Shown piece by piece: positions 1 through 11,592 of a DNA stretch of 64,000 nt; the first letter of the stretch is position 1; each line of letters begins with the position of its first letter. The position numbers and the translations under genes are program-made. A model generated the notes under the pieces. That model was not told where the DNA came from. It ran no database searches and was given only the letters and a program-made list of their open reading frames with translations. This stretch comes from Hephaestia caeni. Lineage in GTDB: Bacteria; Pseudomonadota; Alphaproteobacteria; Sphingomonadales; Sphingomonadaceae. The stretch covers positions 558,001 to 622,000 of the forward strand of contig NZ_QXDC01000002.1 in the NCBI RefSeq assembly GCF_003550065.1. Direction: 5' to 3'.

Positions 1-3000
1 CACTGGCTGGCGGTCTCGATGCTGCCGGTCGAGGCCAGCTCGACCCCGGGACGCAGGCGCATGCCGTCAAGGCTCGAACCATCGACCGTCGAGACGTCGA
101 ACGTCTGGATGAACCGGACCAGCGAGCTCCTGCCGTCGGCGAGCGCCATGTCGGTGGTGAACGGGTTAGCGCCGGTCGCCCCGAAGTCGAGCCGGATCGC
201 GCCGTCATACCCGCGGGTGATGCCGCTATAGAGGCCGCTGTCGGCCATCGCTTCGAGGTCGTAGCGCTGGAACGCTTCCAGCTGCACGCTATCCGCGCCA
301 AGGATAGTCCCGCGTTGACTCAGAGCCACCTTGTCGCGGTTGCTGCCGATCACCGGAGCGCGGAACGTCACAGTGCCGCCCTGATCGGGCTCGGCGTAGC
401 GATAGATGGTGACCGGGCTGCCGGTGGCGGGATCGGTGATCACCTGCGGGATCATCCGGCCGACACCCGGCTCAGCCTGGGTGCGCCGCGCACCGACATC
501 AATGGTCGCGCCACTGGCGATGGTGAGCGTAGCGCTTTCCGATCCGATGCCGATCGTGACGTCGCCGGCCTTGGCGGGCCGGCTGTCGGTATCGGCATAG
601 CCGGTGGTGTGCGTGTCGACCTTTGCGGTCGAGGCGAGCGTCACGCCGTTCTGGCCCCAGAGCGCGATATCGCCGCCGTTGACGGCCGCGTTGCGCGCGG
701 CATCGGCCGCCATGCCGGTGACATCGACGCCCGAGGTGTCGAGCGTGCCGGCGATAGTGATCGATCCGCCATCGGCGGTCAGCGTGACCGACTGCGCCTT
801 GAGGCTCCGGCCCTCAGCGAGGTCGAGGCTACCCGCGCCGGTGCGGACCCAGACGTCTCCACCGAACTGGGTGCCATAGCTCTCGACGAACCCACCGAAG
901 TCGAAGCTGCCGGTGCCGCTGTCGAGGGTGAACGAGCCCTGCCGCAGCGCGGCTTTGGCCGGTGCGCCATCCGTTGCTTCGGCGTCGGGGTCGATGGCGA
1001 GGCCGGGGTTGAGCGCGGCGAGCAGGGTGACGCTGCCGTTGCCGGCAAGCAGGTTCAAGGTGCCGGCGTTGCCCTTGCCAGTGTCGGTAATCAGCGCCGA
1101 GCCTGCATCGGTGGCGATGCTGCCGTTGGCGCTGAACAGGTTGAGCGTACCGCCGCCCGCCGAGACCGTGACCGGATCGACCTCGTCGCCGAAGGTCTTC
1201 TCGTAGCCCGGTACCGACAGGGTAGCGCCCACAAGGCTGATATTGCCTTCCGACTGCACATCGATAATGCCGGCGGTCGCGCGGATCGTGGAGCCGCTGA
1301 TCCACACCGTCTGCACCCGATCGTCGATTGTCCCGAACGCTATGCGCGCACCGGGCGCCGCATTGCCCTCGATCTTGGCTTCGGGGTTCGCCCCGGTCGC
1401 GCTGATCGCCACGGCACCGCTGGTGAGGAAGGTGTAATCCGGGCGCACGGTCTGGTTGCGCGGATCGGCGGCGGCAGTCCGTTCAGCGATGAACGGCGTG
1501 TTGAGCGTCAGCGCCGCGCTGCCGACATCGAAGCTGCCCTTGCCCTCGACATAGAGGCCATCCGAAGCCGCCAATGTCACACCATCGGCAAAGCCGGACG
1601 CGCGCACCGTATTGTTGGCGAGACTGATCGTTTTGGCGCCAAGGCTGAGGCTTCCCGCGCTGCCGCAGAGCGCGCTGGTCGCGCAGCCGTCGGCGGCATT
1701 GCCGTTGTTGGCGAGACGGACGTTGCCCGCTTCGATCCGCACGGCCGAACCGGCGGCAGCCTGTGCGTCAGCCGCAAGGCTGGCGGTGTCGAGCACCAGG
1801 TCGTTGAACCTGTGCGTGCCGGCCGCGAACCGGATCGAGCCCGGCGAGCGCACCGTCAGCCGCTCGGCCGCGCCGAGCTTGGCCGCAAGGACCGTGCCGA
1901 TCACGCCGGCTTCGCCCGAAGCGTCAGCGCTGCCGGCGAAGTGGATGTCCGCGCCCGAGATCGCCGCATATTTCGCGTTGAAGTTGGCGCCGTCGGCGAC
2001 CACGAACCGGCCGCTGGTGTCGAGAGCCAGGGCTTCACCGCTCAACGTCGCAGCCCCGATCGCGATCGCGCTGTCGCCGGTGCCCGTGCGCGCAACAAGG
2101 CGCTCCGCACCATTGGCGAGCCGCAGGATTGATCCGGCGCCGGATGCCTTGTAATCAGCGCCGGTCTTGATCGCGGGATCGCCGGTAGCGGCAAGGCTTG
2201 CTCCGTCTTCGATCGCGAGCACGGAGCCGGTGCCTCCGACCGCGAGCAGCAGCTCGCCAGCAGAGAGGTGCGCGTCGCCGGCGACCGTCAGGTTAGTGGC
2301 CGAAGCCGTGACCGTCGTGGTGCCATCGGCATTATCGCTGCGGCGGCCGCCGACCACTAGGCTCGGCGCATTGAGCTTCGCCAGCGTGGTGTCCGCGATC
2401 AGCAAAACACCGTCCGCGGCTTCCACACCTTCGGCGGCGATCAGGATGTTCGAGCCGAGGATATCGATCTGACCCGCCTGGCCGCCTTCGCCGGCGCGGA
2501 GATCGAACGCACCCGCCAGCTTCAGTTCGCTCAAGGGCGCGAGCACGACGCGAGCCGCGTCGAGCGGCAGGCGCGGACGCCCATCGGGATCGCGGCCCGT
2601 CAGATAGTCCGAGCCGCTCGTGGTCTTGATGCTCGAATATTTGGTGAAGACTTCCTTCGTCTGCACCGTGAAGCTGTGGCGGGTCGACTCAGAGATCCCC
2701 GTTCCGGCAAAGGCGTAGGTGCCGCCGACCACGACGCTGCCATCGAGGAGTTGGGTACTCGTGCCCGGCAAGGGCGCGGCCGAGCCTGTATTCTCGACCA
2801 GGCGCAGCGCCCCGGGGATCGCCATCGCGTACTTTGCGGGGACAAGCAGGTATTCGCCGCCAGCGATGCCGTGGCCCCCATCAAGCGTGACCGTCTTGCC
2901 CGCCTGCGCCCCATGGAGATCGGCATAGTCGGCCGAGTAGATCGGGTCGTAGGGCGCGATCTTGCCGGCATCCGCGACTGGCACCAGCGCGTAGACCTGG

Positions 3001-5294
3001 CGCTGATCGGCGAACTGGTAGCCGGTCCCGGTGACCGCGTCATAGCCATTGGCGCTGAACGCATCGCGGTTGAAGCGGTCGAGCACGTCGCGTGAACCGC
3101 CCACACCCGACTGGAACTCGTAAGCGTAGACATCGCCGCCGCCGCGGCCGTCAATCAGGGCACCTTTGGCCTGCACGATCGAACCCGCAGACAGCACCAA
3201 CTCTCCGACAGGAAGTTTCGTCAGCGGCGTGCCAACAGTCGGGAAGTAATATTCCACACCGTCCGTGGTCGTGCCGTAGGGAACGGTCAATCCCGCGCCC
3301 GACACCGAGGTCACGCTGCTCGCGCTGAAAGTCAGCTTCTCAGTAGGGGTCGATACCAGCGATCCGCCGACGCCGATCCGGGTCGGTGTGGTGCTGCCGA
3401 ACTCGAGCAGGCCCAGCGGCGCAGCGATATAGCCGTTTTGCACAATCTCGTGCGCCAGGACGCGAAGATGCGTGCCTGCGGAAAGTGGAGCAGGCGCTTT
3501 TGGATCGAGGAAGCTGTTCCCGAAGGTGATCCGATGGTCGTCAAGCGCTGCGATATCGAACGGTCGTTGCGAGTAGCCGCCGGAAACGCTTGTCAGCGCG
3601 CCTTCAAGCATGCCCTGCAAATTGCCGGTGCCGGTCGTCGCATAAGTTCGGCGGGCGTCGATCAGTATGTCTGCGGCTGCGACGAGAGCACCGTCATAGG
3701 TAGGGCGTCCCGGTGCCTGTCCCCAGTCCACCCCGGTCAGGCGCATATCGCCGGGTGTCGCGAAGGTGAGCGAGGCTATGGATCGCTCGAAGCCAATGGC
3801 TCCGGCGACGTCGATGCCCTGGCCGCCAGCAATCAGTCGGACATTGCCGTCACCTTCGAGGCCCGCAACGTCCGGGGTTCTTCCCCACCGACTTGCCAGC
3901 CGCACATAGCCGGCGCGCAGGGTCGCATCCGTTCCGGCCGTCGCTCCGATCGACACCGCCGCGTCCGCCACATAGGGGTTGCTTGCTACAAGCGGATCCT
4001 GCGAGGTGACGATGAGCGCCTTGCGCAACGCCAGATCGAAGGAACCGTCAAGGGTCAGGCCCTTGCGTGCGATCAGCGTGTCGAAGCCGCTCCCGGAAAT
4101 AAGGCTGGTGGTAAGATAATCTCTCGCAGCATTCCCGGTCCCGATCGTGGGATCCAGCCATTCGAGGGTGCCACCTTCCGCCTGATCCACCCCGCCATAA
4201 GCGTTGATCGGGGTCGTGCCGAGGGTGCCACCGGCCAGCACCGAGATCATTCCCGCCTTGCTCCATCCGAGCCAGGGGGTGATCACGCCGAGACTGCCGG
4301 CCATCTCGAAGGTCGCGCTGGCGCCGCTGATATCGAGTGCCGATCCGTCTTCCCGCACCAGCGCTCGACCCGACATCGCGACATCGCGTTGACCCGGACC
4401 AACCAGTCGTCCCACCTCGTGGGAAGCCTCAAGTCGAACGGAACCACCGTCGACTACACGTCCGGTCAAGAGTTGCCGGCCGCCGATAATCGAGGCGCGG
4501 GGATTGGTGATCGCGATACCGGAGAGGTCAGTCTTGCTCCCAGCAGCGAGCACGATGCCATCAGCCGTGTCGACCAGCCCCAGGAAATGGATCAACCGAT
4601 CGGCACCGTCCTTCGAAACCAGTTCCGCATTCGTCAAAAGTCGACCACGATTGGTTGGATCGGTGAGCCCTGCCGCATTCTCCGCACTTTCGAGGAACCT
4701 GCCCTGACTGTCGATCGCTCCACCCAAGGTATCCGATAGATCGCGCACGCCAAGGCCGCCGACGATCAGGCTGTCGACCAGATCGTTACGCTGGACAATC
4801 GAGCCGCCGTGCAGGGTGATGGAGCCGGCATTGTAGAGCTTGCCGATCATGATCGAGGCTTCAGGCGCTCCCGTGACCGTGCCGCCCGCCATGACGTCGA
4901 GTTCGGTCAGACCGCCAAGCACCAGGTGCGCCGCCTTGCGATCCCAAAACGCGACATTGGTGGTCGGCCCGAGGAAGGATTGTGCGAGCAGGCTGGAGCC
5001 GGTGCCGAGACCGCGTAGTGCCTTGCTCTGGTCGGCACTCAGCAGCGTCGGCAGCACCCACTGGGTGAGATCGAGGGTCTCGCCGTTCTGGACGACGAAG
5101 CGCGTCGTCTCCAGGAACGCAGACTTCGCCACCCGGTCATTCGCGAAAAGGTCGTCGACGATGCGCGAGCGGTAGCTGGAGACATCCAGCGTGCCGAAGC
5201 CAGTCTTCTCGAAGAAGTCGAAGCCGATATGCGTACTTCCGGCCCGGTTGTCAGAACCGAAGCTGATATTAGGCGCTACCAGCGAGAACTTGCC
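1..5294 (-). pseudogene. Frameshifted continuation of tpsA, cut by window edge
   Basis: Read on the minus strand with codons starting at coordinates divisible by three, this segment is open from the shift point to the left edge, about 1760 codons. The first residues, GGGKFSLVAPNISFG, are typical filamentous-haemagglutinin repeat sequence and continue the upstream domain. Later parts are Gly/Ala/Thr/Asp-rich beta-helix repeats. Removing one C from the CCC at 5293-5295 joins the two frames. The full protein would exceed 2900 residues, with its C-terminus outside the window. The shift may be a true inactivating mutation or an assembly error; the long undamaged frame argues for a recent event or an error. 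Confidence 0.85.
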
Positions 5295-8200
5295 CACCGC
5301 CAGCGAACCCGAATCCCAGGATCGACGCGTTCGCAATGTCGACAGTCGAGCGCTGGGTGTCGGGAACCAGGCTGGGCAGGACCGCCGCCCTACTGTTCGC
5401 AACCCCTGGAATAGGGGTGAACTCAACCGACTGGGTTGGCGCGCCGCCGACTGGCCACAAAGACAAGCCACGCGGTTCATTGAAAAGTATGCCGCTATCG
5501 GTCAGATGGGGCGATGCGTAGGTGGTTTGATTGACCAACGATACATTGCCGCCTTTGCCGTCGAGCACCAGGCTGCCGGTGGGGGTGACATAGCCTCCGG
5601 AGGTGACATCCAGCGTGCCAGAAACACGAATGCTGCCCGACAGATCCGCCGCCTGTGTTGCCGTTGCCAGACTGTCGCCAATCGCGACGAAGACGTTGGG
5701 TGCGACAGTCAGGCTGATATTACCGCCATTGCGATATGCGCCGCCGAGCGCCGCGCCGGAACTCTGATAATCATTGACCCACTGGCCCGCCGTCGAAAGC
5801 TTGCCAGTTACGACAACATCGAACGGATTCAGGGCGCCGGGGTCAGCAGCATAGAGATAATTGCTGCTGATATCGTCGCCATTGCCGTCGCCATATAGGC
5901 CTTTGCGGAAGGCCGAGCCGTTGCTGACAGTGGGATTCAAGCCCACAAAGAGGTCGTTCAGCATTTGCCCCGACAGCTCTGTTCGGGACGCAATAGTTCC
6001 TGATGCCACAGTGACATTCCCGTCGAACCGGATGGTGCGACCGGCTTCGACCGAAAGAATCCCACCCGGCGTGAGCGTCAGATCCGATACCCCGGTGATG
6101 CGAAGCGCGTCGGGCGTCTGCAGCGTGACCGGATTGAGCCCGGCAAACGTCACCATGCCCGCAGCGGTGAGCGAAAGCTCGGATAGCCCCGCGGCGTTGA
6201 GCATCGCGTCGGACAGCAGAAGTTCGGCACGGTTGGCTTCCACCGTTTCGCGCGTGCCATGATAGACCAGGACATCGCCGAGTGATGAAATCGACAGCGC
6301 ACCGCCTGAAGGCAGTTCATAAGGGCTCGCCTGCAGCGACCTGCCTAATGAGGCCGGCATCTGGCTCGGCTTGCCGCCACCAGCGATCTGTCGCGCGCCT
6401 GCAAAGGCATTGGCGTGAACAGTGCCCTCAACGGTCACGGCCGCACCGCTGATTATCAGCGCGCCAGCGTCGCGGCCTTCGTCATAGGCGACATCGCTAC
6501 GCTGGCGTTGGCCGGCGCCGAGCTGCCAGCTTCGCAGCATGCCAATGCGCGGCTGGCGCACCTCGGTAGTGCTGGTGATGACATCGACATAGATATCGTT
6601 CGGATTGGCGCGGGCGATATCGACGATGCGGCCGTCAGCGGTAACCAGCTTGGTGGCCTTGATCGCGCCCGCGGCATAACTGACCCATCCGCCCGACATG
6701 TCGATCGCCGCGCCGTTGGCGACATGCACGCTCGGCGCGTTGTCAATGGTGATATTGGTGAAGTCGATCGGACTGCTGGTCGTCAGTGTGACCGAACCGC
6801 CTTTAGTCATGAACTCTGACGCCGTCGTGGGGATCTGGCCTGCGATGCTCCCGGCTTCGATCAGCGGCGAGCCCACCCAGGCGACGCCGTCCTCGCGCAC
6901 ACCCGACAGGCGCGGGTCGATGAAGATCGTCTTGCCGTTGAGCGAGAAGTTGCCGTCAACCTCGACCTCGCGATAGTTAGGGGTGTCGCGCAGCTCGCCA
7001 CGCTTGACCGGAGCGATCTCAATCGAGTTGCGCGACGCATCAAGCTTGACATCCTTCAGCCCCGACACGTCGATGAGCGCCCCCCGCGCAATGTCAATGC
7101 GCCCAGGGTTGGCAAGGAGCAGCGCGTTATCACCGACGGGTGAGGTCACTTTCAGCACGCCGATCGCGACATCGGCTCCAGGTGCATGGATCAGCGCGTT
7201 CTCGCCCATGGTGAAGTTGGTGGCCAGCAAGGCTCCAAGCTTCTGGCTTGCCGTGAGAACCTGGGTGCCGATCTCGATCTGCGATTGCTTGAACCCGGCA
7301 GGCTCATTCGCGGTCCCCTGCGGGATCGTCTCGCCATTGTCATCGGGCGTGATGACCAAGGCGCCCGCCGCCGCCGCATTCGCGCTGCCGCCTAAAGCGA
7401 TCTGACCGGCGGTGAGCGAAATCTTGCCGTTGCGCGCAACGCTCGTGGTCGCCGACAGCAATCCATTCTGGGTGATGGCCCCCTCTGCGCCGGCCCCGAG
7501 CGAGATGTAGCCGCGCTGCGATTCGATCAGGCCATTGTTGACGATCGTGCCATCGGCTTGCCCTGTATAGGCATAGCTGTTGAGCATATAACCGCGCACA
7601 TAAGGATCAAGGCCGCTGTCGGCGCCGGTCGACTGTGCGTAGTTGACGGCGCGTCCCGCCTGCAGACTGACCTGCCCATCGATCGCCCTTAGCGTTCCGG
7701 CATTCTCGATGTTGGGCGCGGTGAGCATGATGAAGCCGCCGGCGCCACCGCTGATGCGTGCACCGGCATCGACAGTAATGCCGCCTTCGCGTTCAGCGGA
7801 AAACCGGGTGCCATCTCCCTCCGTCACGCCCGACACAAGGAGGGGCGAGACCGAGATGCCGCCGGTGGTGCCATTGGCGGGCGTGAAGAGACCGAGTTGC
7901 AGATAGGCGGCGTTGCGCTCGGCGATCGTCGTAGGCTCGACCAACCGGGTGCCGTCGACCCCAGGGACGAACTTCGCCGCGTTGCCCAGCTCGAGCGTGG
8001 AGGCGAGCAGGGAGTGTGTGTTAACCTGTGAGCCCTTGCCGAAGATGATGCCGGCGTGGTTGAGCACCACGACGGTGCCGTCCGCCTTGAGGTTGCCGAG
8101 GATCAGCGAGGGATCAGTGCTATTGGTGACCCGGTTGACCGCAACCCAGCCGGGCTGCGCGGTCCCGTTAGACTTCTGATTGAACTGCAGCGTCGTGTTT

Positions 8201-8757
8201 TTGCCGATATCAAACCGGTTCCAGGACAGCAGAGCCCGCTCCTGGTTCTGGTCGATCGTCACCGTGACATGGCCGTCGGCGCCAGTCGTCTGCGATGGCA
8301 GCCCAGCACCCTGCCACGTCTTTAGGCCGGTGATGTCATATTGCGCCCCGGCGCTGATAAGCAGTTCACTGGCGCGCCGCGTGTTGCCCGCACGTGTCGC
8401 CGCGATCGCTTCCCGGATCGCATCGGTGGGATCGAGACCATTTCGATCCAGTCCATCCACCACCGGGCCGCGGTCGACCGCTGCCTTGATGGAGGCAATG
8501 TAAGAGCGAATTTGATCGACGCGGCCTTGAGTACTTTGCTGACGCTGCAGTGCGCCTTGCATCGTGCCCGAACGGACCGGCACGCCGCCTGTCTGGTTCG
8601 GGGCTGGACGCGGCTGCACTTGGCCGCCGATGGCAGCGCCCAACGTCTGAGCGGTGGCAACAGTCGGAAGTCCCCCGGTCGCAAGCGCAACGAAGCTTGC
8701 TCCGAGCAGGAGGAAACGACGGCGCGCGGGCGAGGAGAAGGAAGCACCAGACATCAT
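5269..8757 (-). CDS. TpsA filamentous haemagglutinin-like protein, N-terminal part
   Basis: This is the first 1162 codons of a large two-partner-secretion exoprotein that TpsB would move across the outer membrane. A twin-Met start (MMSG) follows a GGAG ribosome site. An Arg-rich n-region and the hydrophobic core LLLGASFVALATGG form a signal peptide. Residues of roughly 130-300 carry the TPS secretion domain, including NRFDIGKNTTLQFNQ and ILGNLKADGTVVVLNHAGI. The rest is Gly/Ala/Ser/Asp-rich beta-helix repeat. The frame ends at GQVLAGSA because of a one-base shift at 5293-5295; the protein continues in another frame. The partner gene tpsB lies five genes upstream. Confidence 0.88.
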   Translation of the reverse strand: MMSGASFSSPARRRFLLLGASFVALATGGLPTVATAQTLGAAIGGQVQPRPAPNQTGGVPVRSGTMQGALQRQQSTQGRVDQIRSYIASIKAAVDRGPVVDGLDRNGLDPTDAIREAIAATRAGNTRRASELLISAGAQYDITGLKTWQGAGLPSQTTGADGHVTVTIDQNQERALLSWNRFDIGKNTTLQFNQKSNGTAQPGWVAVNRVTNSTDPSLILGNLKADGTVVVLNHAGIIFGKGSQVNTHSLLASTLELGNAAKFVPGVDGTRLVEPTTIAERNAAYLQLGLFTPANGTTGGISVSPLLVSGVTEGDGTRFSAEREGGITVDAGARISGGAGGFIMLTAPNIENAGTLRAIDGQVSLQAGRAVNYAQSTGADSGLDPYVRGYMLNSYAYTGQADGTIVNNGLIESQRGYISLGAGAEGAITQNGLLSATTSVARNGKISLTAGQIALGGSANAAAAGALVITPDDNGETIPQGTANEPAGFKQSQIEIGTQVLTASQKLGALLATNFTMGENALIHAPGADVAIGVLKVTSPVGDNALLLANPGRIDIARGALIDVSGLKDVKLDASRNSIEIAPVKRGELRDTPNYREVEVDGNFSLNGKTIFIDPRLSGVREDGVAWVGSPLIEAGSIAGQIPTTASEFMTKGGSVTLTTSSPIDFTNITIDNAPSVHVANGAAIDMSGGWVSYAAGAIKATKLVTADGRIVDIARANPNDIYVDVITSTTEVRQPRIGMLRSWQLGAGQRQRSDVAYDEGRDAGALIISGAAVTVEGTVHANAFAGARQIAGGGKPSQMPASLGRSLQASPYELPSGGALSISSLGDVLVYHGTRETVEANRAELLLSDAMLNAAGLSELSLTAAGMVTFAGLNPVTLQTPDALRITGVSDLTLTPGGILSVEAGRTIRFDGNVTVASGTIASRTELSGQMLNDLFVGLNPTVSNGSAFRKGLYGDGNGDDISSNYLYAADPGALNPFDVVVTGKLSTAGQWVNDYQSSGAALGGAYRNGGNISLTVAPNVFVAIGDSLATATQAADLSGSIRVSGTLDVTSGGYVTPTGSLVLDGKGGNVSLVNQTTYASPHLTDSGILFNEPRGLSLWPVGGAPTQSVEFTPIPGVANSRAAVLPSLVPDTQRSTVDIANASILGFGFAGGGQVLAGSA

Positions 8758-9016
8758 GAGAAGGCTCCGATCGGCAGGAGGCCGAACAGCTGAGAAGGAA
8801 AAATTCGGCGAAAACGAAGGCCTCGGCGCACCTTGATCTCAGAATGCGAGAGACGGCTTTCGTTTGTTACGCTTGCAAAATTGAAGCGGTGATCCCCCCT
8901 CCCCTTAATGGCGCCGCCGGAACGACCCGGCGACGCCGCCGTGCCCACGCGTTGAGAGGCGCCGGCGAGCACGGCCAAGGCTGAACCTTGGGTAAAGGAG
9001 AGGGCGTCACTTACCA

Positions 9017-10828
9017 TCAGAAGGCCAGGCCAAGGTCGAGATGGAGCACGTCGATGCGAAGCGGGGCGTCAACGATCTCACCTGCGGAAAGCCAGCGGCC
9101 GCCGATGGTCACATTGTTAAACGGAGCCCAGGCGCCGCCAATGACAAAACCTTTCGCGTTGGTTCCACCGAGCCGGAAATCGGAGTCGGTGAAGCTGTCA
9201 GGGACCGCGTCGCTTTCGAGATACTTGTAGGCAGCGTTAAACGCCCACGAACCGCGCTTCGCGCGCCGCGGATTAACGCTGAACAAAGCTGGATCGCCGA
9301 TCGAGAGGTAAATCCCATAGCCTTCGTTGCCACCCACGAAGCGCGCGGGATTGGTGGCGTCGCACACCCCCTGCCGCGGATTGGTCGGATCGGTGATCTC
9401 AACGTTCGTGATCGGTGCGCCCTGGTTCCCGCGAAGGCAGTTATTCTTCGGATCGAACCCGAAGTTGTGGAGGAAGTTGCCAGTGAGGCGCGCCTGCACG
9501 CGCTCGGAGATCGGCACGCTGACCGAGGCATTGAGGTCGAGCACGCGGTAAGCGTATTTTAGGCCGAGATACTGCGGATCGAGAGGATTGGCGGGATCAG
9601 CATAGGTAAAGTCGATGTCCCGCAGGTACATCAGCGTGTTGCCCTTACTTGGCCAAAGCGGCCGGAGAAGGTCGGTCGAACACTCGACATTGCTCGCGGA
9701 AAAGACGTCGCACGGCTCCGATACATGGCCACGAAGGTATGTGAAATTGTGATAGGCCGCACTGACGTTGACATCGATGCCGCCACCGAAGGTCTTGCCG
9801 AGTTCGGCCTGGGCGGTGAACAGGTAGCGATCGCGCCAATTGCGCTTGCCGACCGAGGTTTCCGGGAAATTCTCGGGCTCGAACTGGAGCGGGAACGCGC
9901 CGCCGCGAACAGCGAACCGGAAATCGTCGTTGCCCAGAATGCGCGTGATGTTCGCTTCACCGTAGACGCCGTCAAAGGCGAGATCCGGGTCGAACATGAG
10001 ATCGGTCGACCGAAGTGGGTTGTCGAACCGGCCGAGCATCGCGGTCACGCCGGGGACGAGCTCCCCTTTCACATAGGCGTTCTGGATCCAGACATCGCGC
10101 TTGCGGAAACCACCCGTCAGGCTGGAATTCGTCGAGATCGGTCCTGGATCGTCACCCGTCGCCAGCTGGAAGCCGAGCGTGAACCGATCTGCAACCTTGG
10201 CTTCAATACCGATCCGGCCACGGACTTGCATATTGTTGCGCTTGTCACGCGTTGTGTTGAGCGTGGGGAGCAATTGGCCGCCGAAACCCGAGACGTCATA
10301 GGGGCCATTGTTGTTGAACGCCGCCACGTCTGTGTAGTGCGCTACCGCATTGTCCCGACCATAGAAGTGCGACGCCGAGCGGAAACGGAAATCTCCATGA
10401 ATTTGGATATTGCGCGTCCAATCGGGTGCCGCTTCGTCAGGCGCCGCCCAGCGCTCGGTCCGAGCCTGCGCCAATACTTCCTGGCGCAACTCATCCTTGA
10501 TCTGCGCACGAACCGTTTCGGGGACATAGGGAACACGGACTGCTCCGGCCGGCGGGGGCGCGAGTTCAGCCGAGCGTGCAGGCGGAGCACTCGCCGCGCG
10601 CTGCGCCGCTTCCGCTTCGGCACGTCGCATCAACGCCTGGCCCTTTTCAGGGCTGACAATGCCTTCCTCAACGAGCAGCTTGACCATCGTCGCCACCGCG
10701 CTGTCAGGCTGGGCGGCCTGGCCTTGAGCTTCCTGCCCGAACGCAGGCGCCGTAACCAGCACCGCTGCGCACAACGATGTGGTGAGCATCAATCGTCCAG
10801 TTTGCAGAAACTTCAATCGCTGTGACAT
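9017..10828 (-). CDS. Putative outer-membrane porin (Porin_5 type)
   Basis: A 603-residue outer-membrane beta-barrel protein. It starts after an AAGGGGA ribosome site and has a signal peptide ending near APAFGQ. An N-terminal segment with helical character (about residues 40-130, including LLVEEGIVSPEKGQALMRRA) precedes a barrel rich in alternating aromatic strands such as IQIHGDFRFRSASHFYG, and it ends in the barrel-type terminus LGLAF. This layout matches the family annotated as putative porin. It sits 32 bp after the TonB-like gene and 260 bp before tpsA, so it is probably co-transcribed. Its substrate is unknown. A role in supplying or stabilising the TPS machinery is only inferred from position. 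Confidence 0.82.
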   Translation of the reverse strand: MSQRLKFLQTGRLMLTTSLCAAVLVTAPAFGQEAQGQAAQPDSAVATMVKLLVEEGIVSPEKGQALMRRAEAEAAQRAASAPPARSAELAPPPAGAVRVPYVPETVRAQIKDELRQEVLAQARTERWAAPDEAAPDWTRNIQIHGDFRFRSASHFYGRDNAVAHYTDVAAFNNNGPYDVSGFGGQLLPTLNTTRDKRNNMQVRGRIGIEAKVADRFTLGFQLATGDDPGPISTNSSLTGGFRKRDVWIQNAYVKGELVPGVTAMLGRFDNPLRSTDLMFDPDLAFDGVYGEANITRILGNDDFRFAVRGGAFPLQFEPENFPETSVGKRNWRDRYLFTAQAELGKTFGGGIDVNVSAAYHNFTYLRGHVSEPCDVFSASNVECSTDLLRPLWPSKGNTLMYLRDIDFTYADPANPLDPQYLGLKYAYRVLDLNASVSVPISERVQARLTGNFLHNFGFDPKNNCLRGNQGAPITNVEITDPTNPRQGVCDATNPARFVGGNEGYGIYLSIGDPALFSVNPRRAKRGSWAFNAAYKYLESDAVPDSFTDSDFRLGGTNAKGFVIGGAWAPFNNVTIGGRWLSAGEIVDAPLRIDVLHLDLGLAF

Positions 10829-10860
10829 TCTAAATCCCCTTTGCCCGCGCGGGCTGATAA

Positions 10861-11592
10861 TCAGAGGGAGCTCTTGCGCCCCCGAACCGTGACAAGTTGT
10901 GGAAACACCATGGCCTGCGGCGGTGGATCGAGCCCGCGGACCTCCTGCAGCAAAGCCGTGAGCTTCTGCATGTCTTCGTCGCTTCCGCCCCTGGCATTGC
11001 GAAACGTTACGCCTGTGATGCGACCATCGCGTGTAACGGTGAGCGAGTAGTCTGCGGAGAAGACGAGGCGACTAAGCCGTGGATCGTCCTGAACGCGCTC
11101 CTGCAGTGATGACTTGAGGTAGCTGGTGTACATGCCGACCGACATGCCGCCGCCGGAACCACCGCCGCCCGGTTTCCCACCGATGCGGACGCCGCTGCCA
11201 TCACCCACCGCAAGGCCGCCATAAACAGGCCCCGCCCCCTCCCTCGCGGTCAGCGCATTGTCGCCCGGCGAAGGATCATTGTTGGCTTGCGGCGGTGGCG
11301 GTGTATCGACCGGTTGTTCGATCGGCGGCGCGATCGTCGGCTCAGGCGGCTGTTCGATCGGCTTCGTTTCTGGCGGTGGAGGCGGTGGCGGTGGAGGCGG
11401 AGGGAGAATGACCTGCGTGGTTTTCATTTCGTTGGGCCGGTCGCTGACCGTTTGCGTACCCAGGAAATTATAGCCGATCGCGATCACCAGCCCGATGGCG
11501 ACTACTGCCAGAATCCGACCGAAAGTGATCGGGGACTTTTTCCGGCGCGGACGATCGGAGCCGTCCGGAAGCATCAATGACGCGGCAGCCAT
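10861..11592 (-). CDS. TonB-like energy transducer
   Basis: A 243-residue TonB-type protein. It has one membrane segment near residues 28-48 (ILAVVAIGLVIAIGYNFLG), a periplasmic Pro-rich spacer with eleven consecutive prolines followed by Glu/Pro/Ile repeats, a Gly-rich stretch, and a C-terminal domain (about 150-243) resembling TonB_C. The start at 11592 is preceded by GAGGGGG and overlaps the stop of an upstream small ORF (TGATG). It follows exbB-like and exbD genes, so the three would form a proton-motive-force transducing complex, presumably for the outer-membrane proteins of this locus rather than for general siderophore uptake. Confidence 0.85.
   Translation of the reverse strand: MAAASLMLPDGSDRPRRKKSPITFGRILAVVAIGLVIAIGYNFLGTQTVSDRPNEMKTTQVILPPPPPPPPPPPETKPIEQPPEPTIAPPIEQPVDTPPPPQANNDPSPGDNALTAREGAGPVYGGLAVGDGSGVRIGGKPGGGGSGGGMSVGMYTSYLKSSLQERVQDDPRLSRLVFSADYSLTVTRDGRITGVTFRNARGGSDEDMQKLTALLQEVRGLDPPPQAMVFPQLVTVRGRKSSL

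Noticed and set aside
315-2132. 605-codon open frame on the plus strand
   Set aside because: It is antisense to the tpsA continuation; the composition is Arg/Ala/Gly-rich without domains, while the minus-strand frame reads as adhesin repeats.
3438-4739. 433-codon open frame on the plus strand
   Set aside because: Antisense shadow of tpsA, no motif, low-complexity composition.
8754-9017. 87-codon frame filling the gap between porin and tpsA
   Set aside because: Its ATG overlaps the porin stop, but there is no ribosome site and the product is not protein-like.
9725-10825. 366-codon plus-strand frame opposite the porin
   Set aside because: Shadow of the porin gene; no start signal or domain.
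11370-11410. Tandem GGCGGT-type repeat, possible microsatellite
   Set aside because: It is the polyproline spacer of the tonB-like gene, explained by coding.
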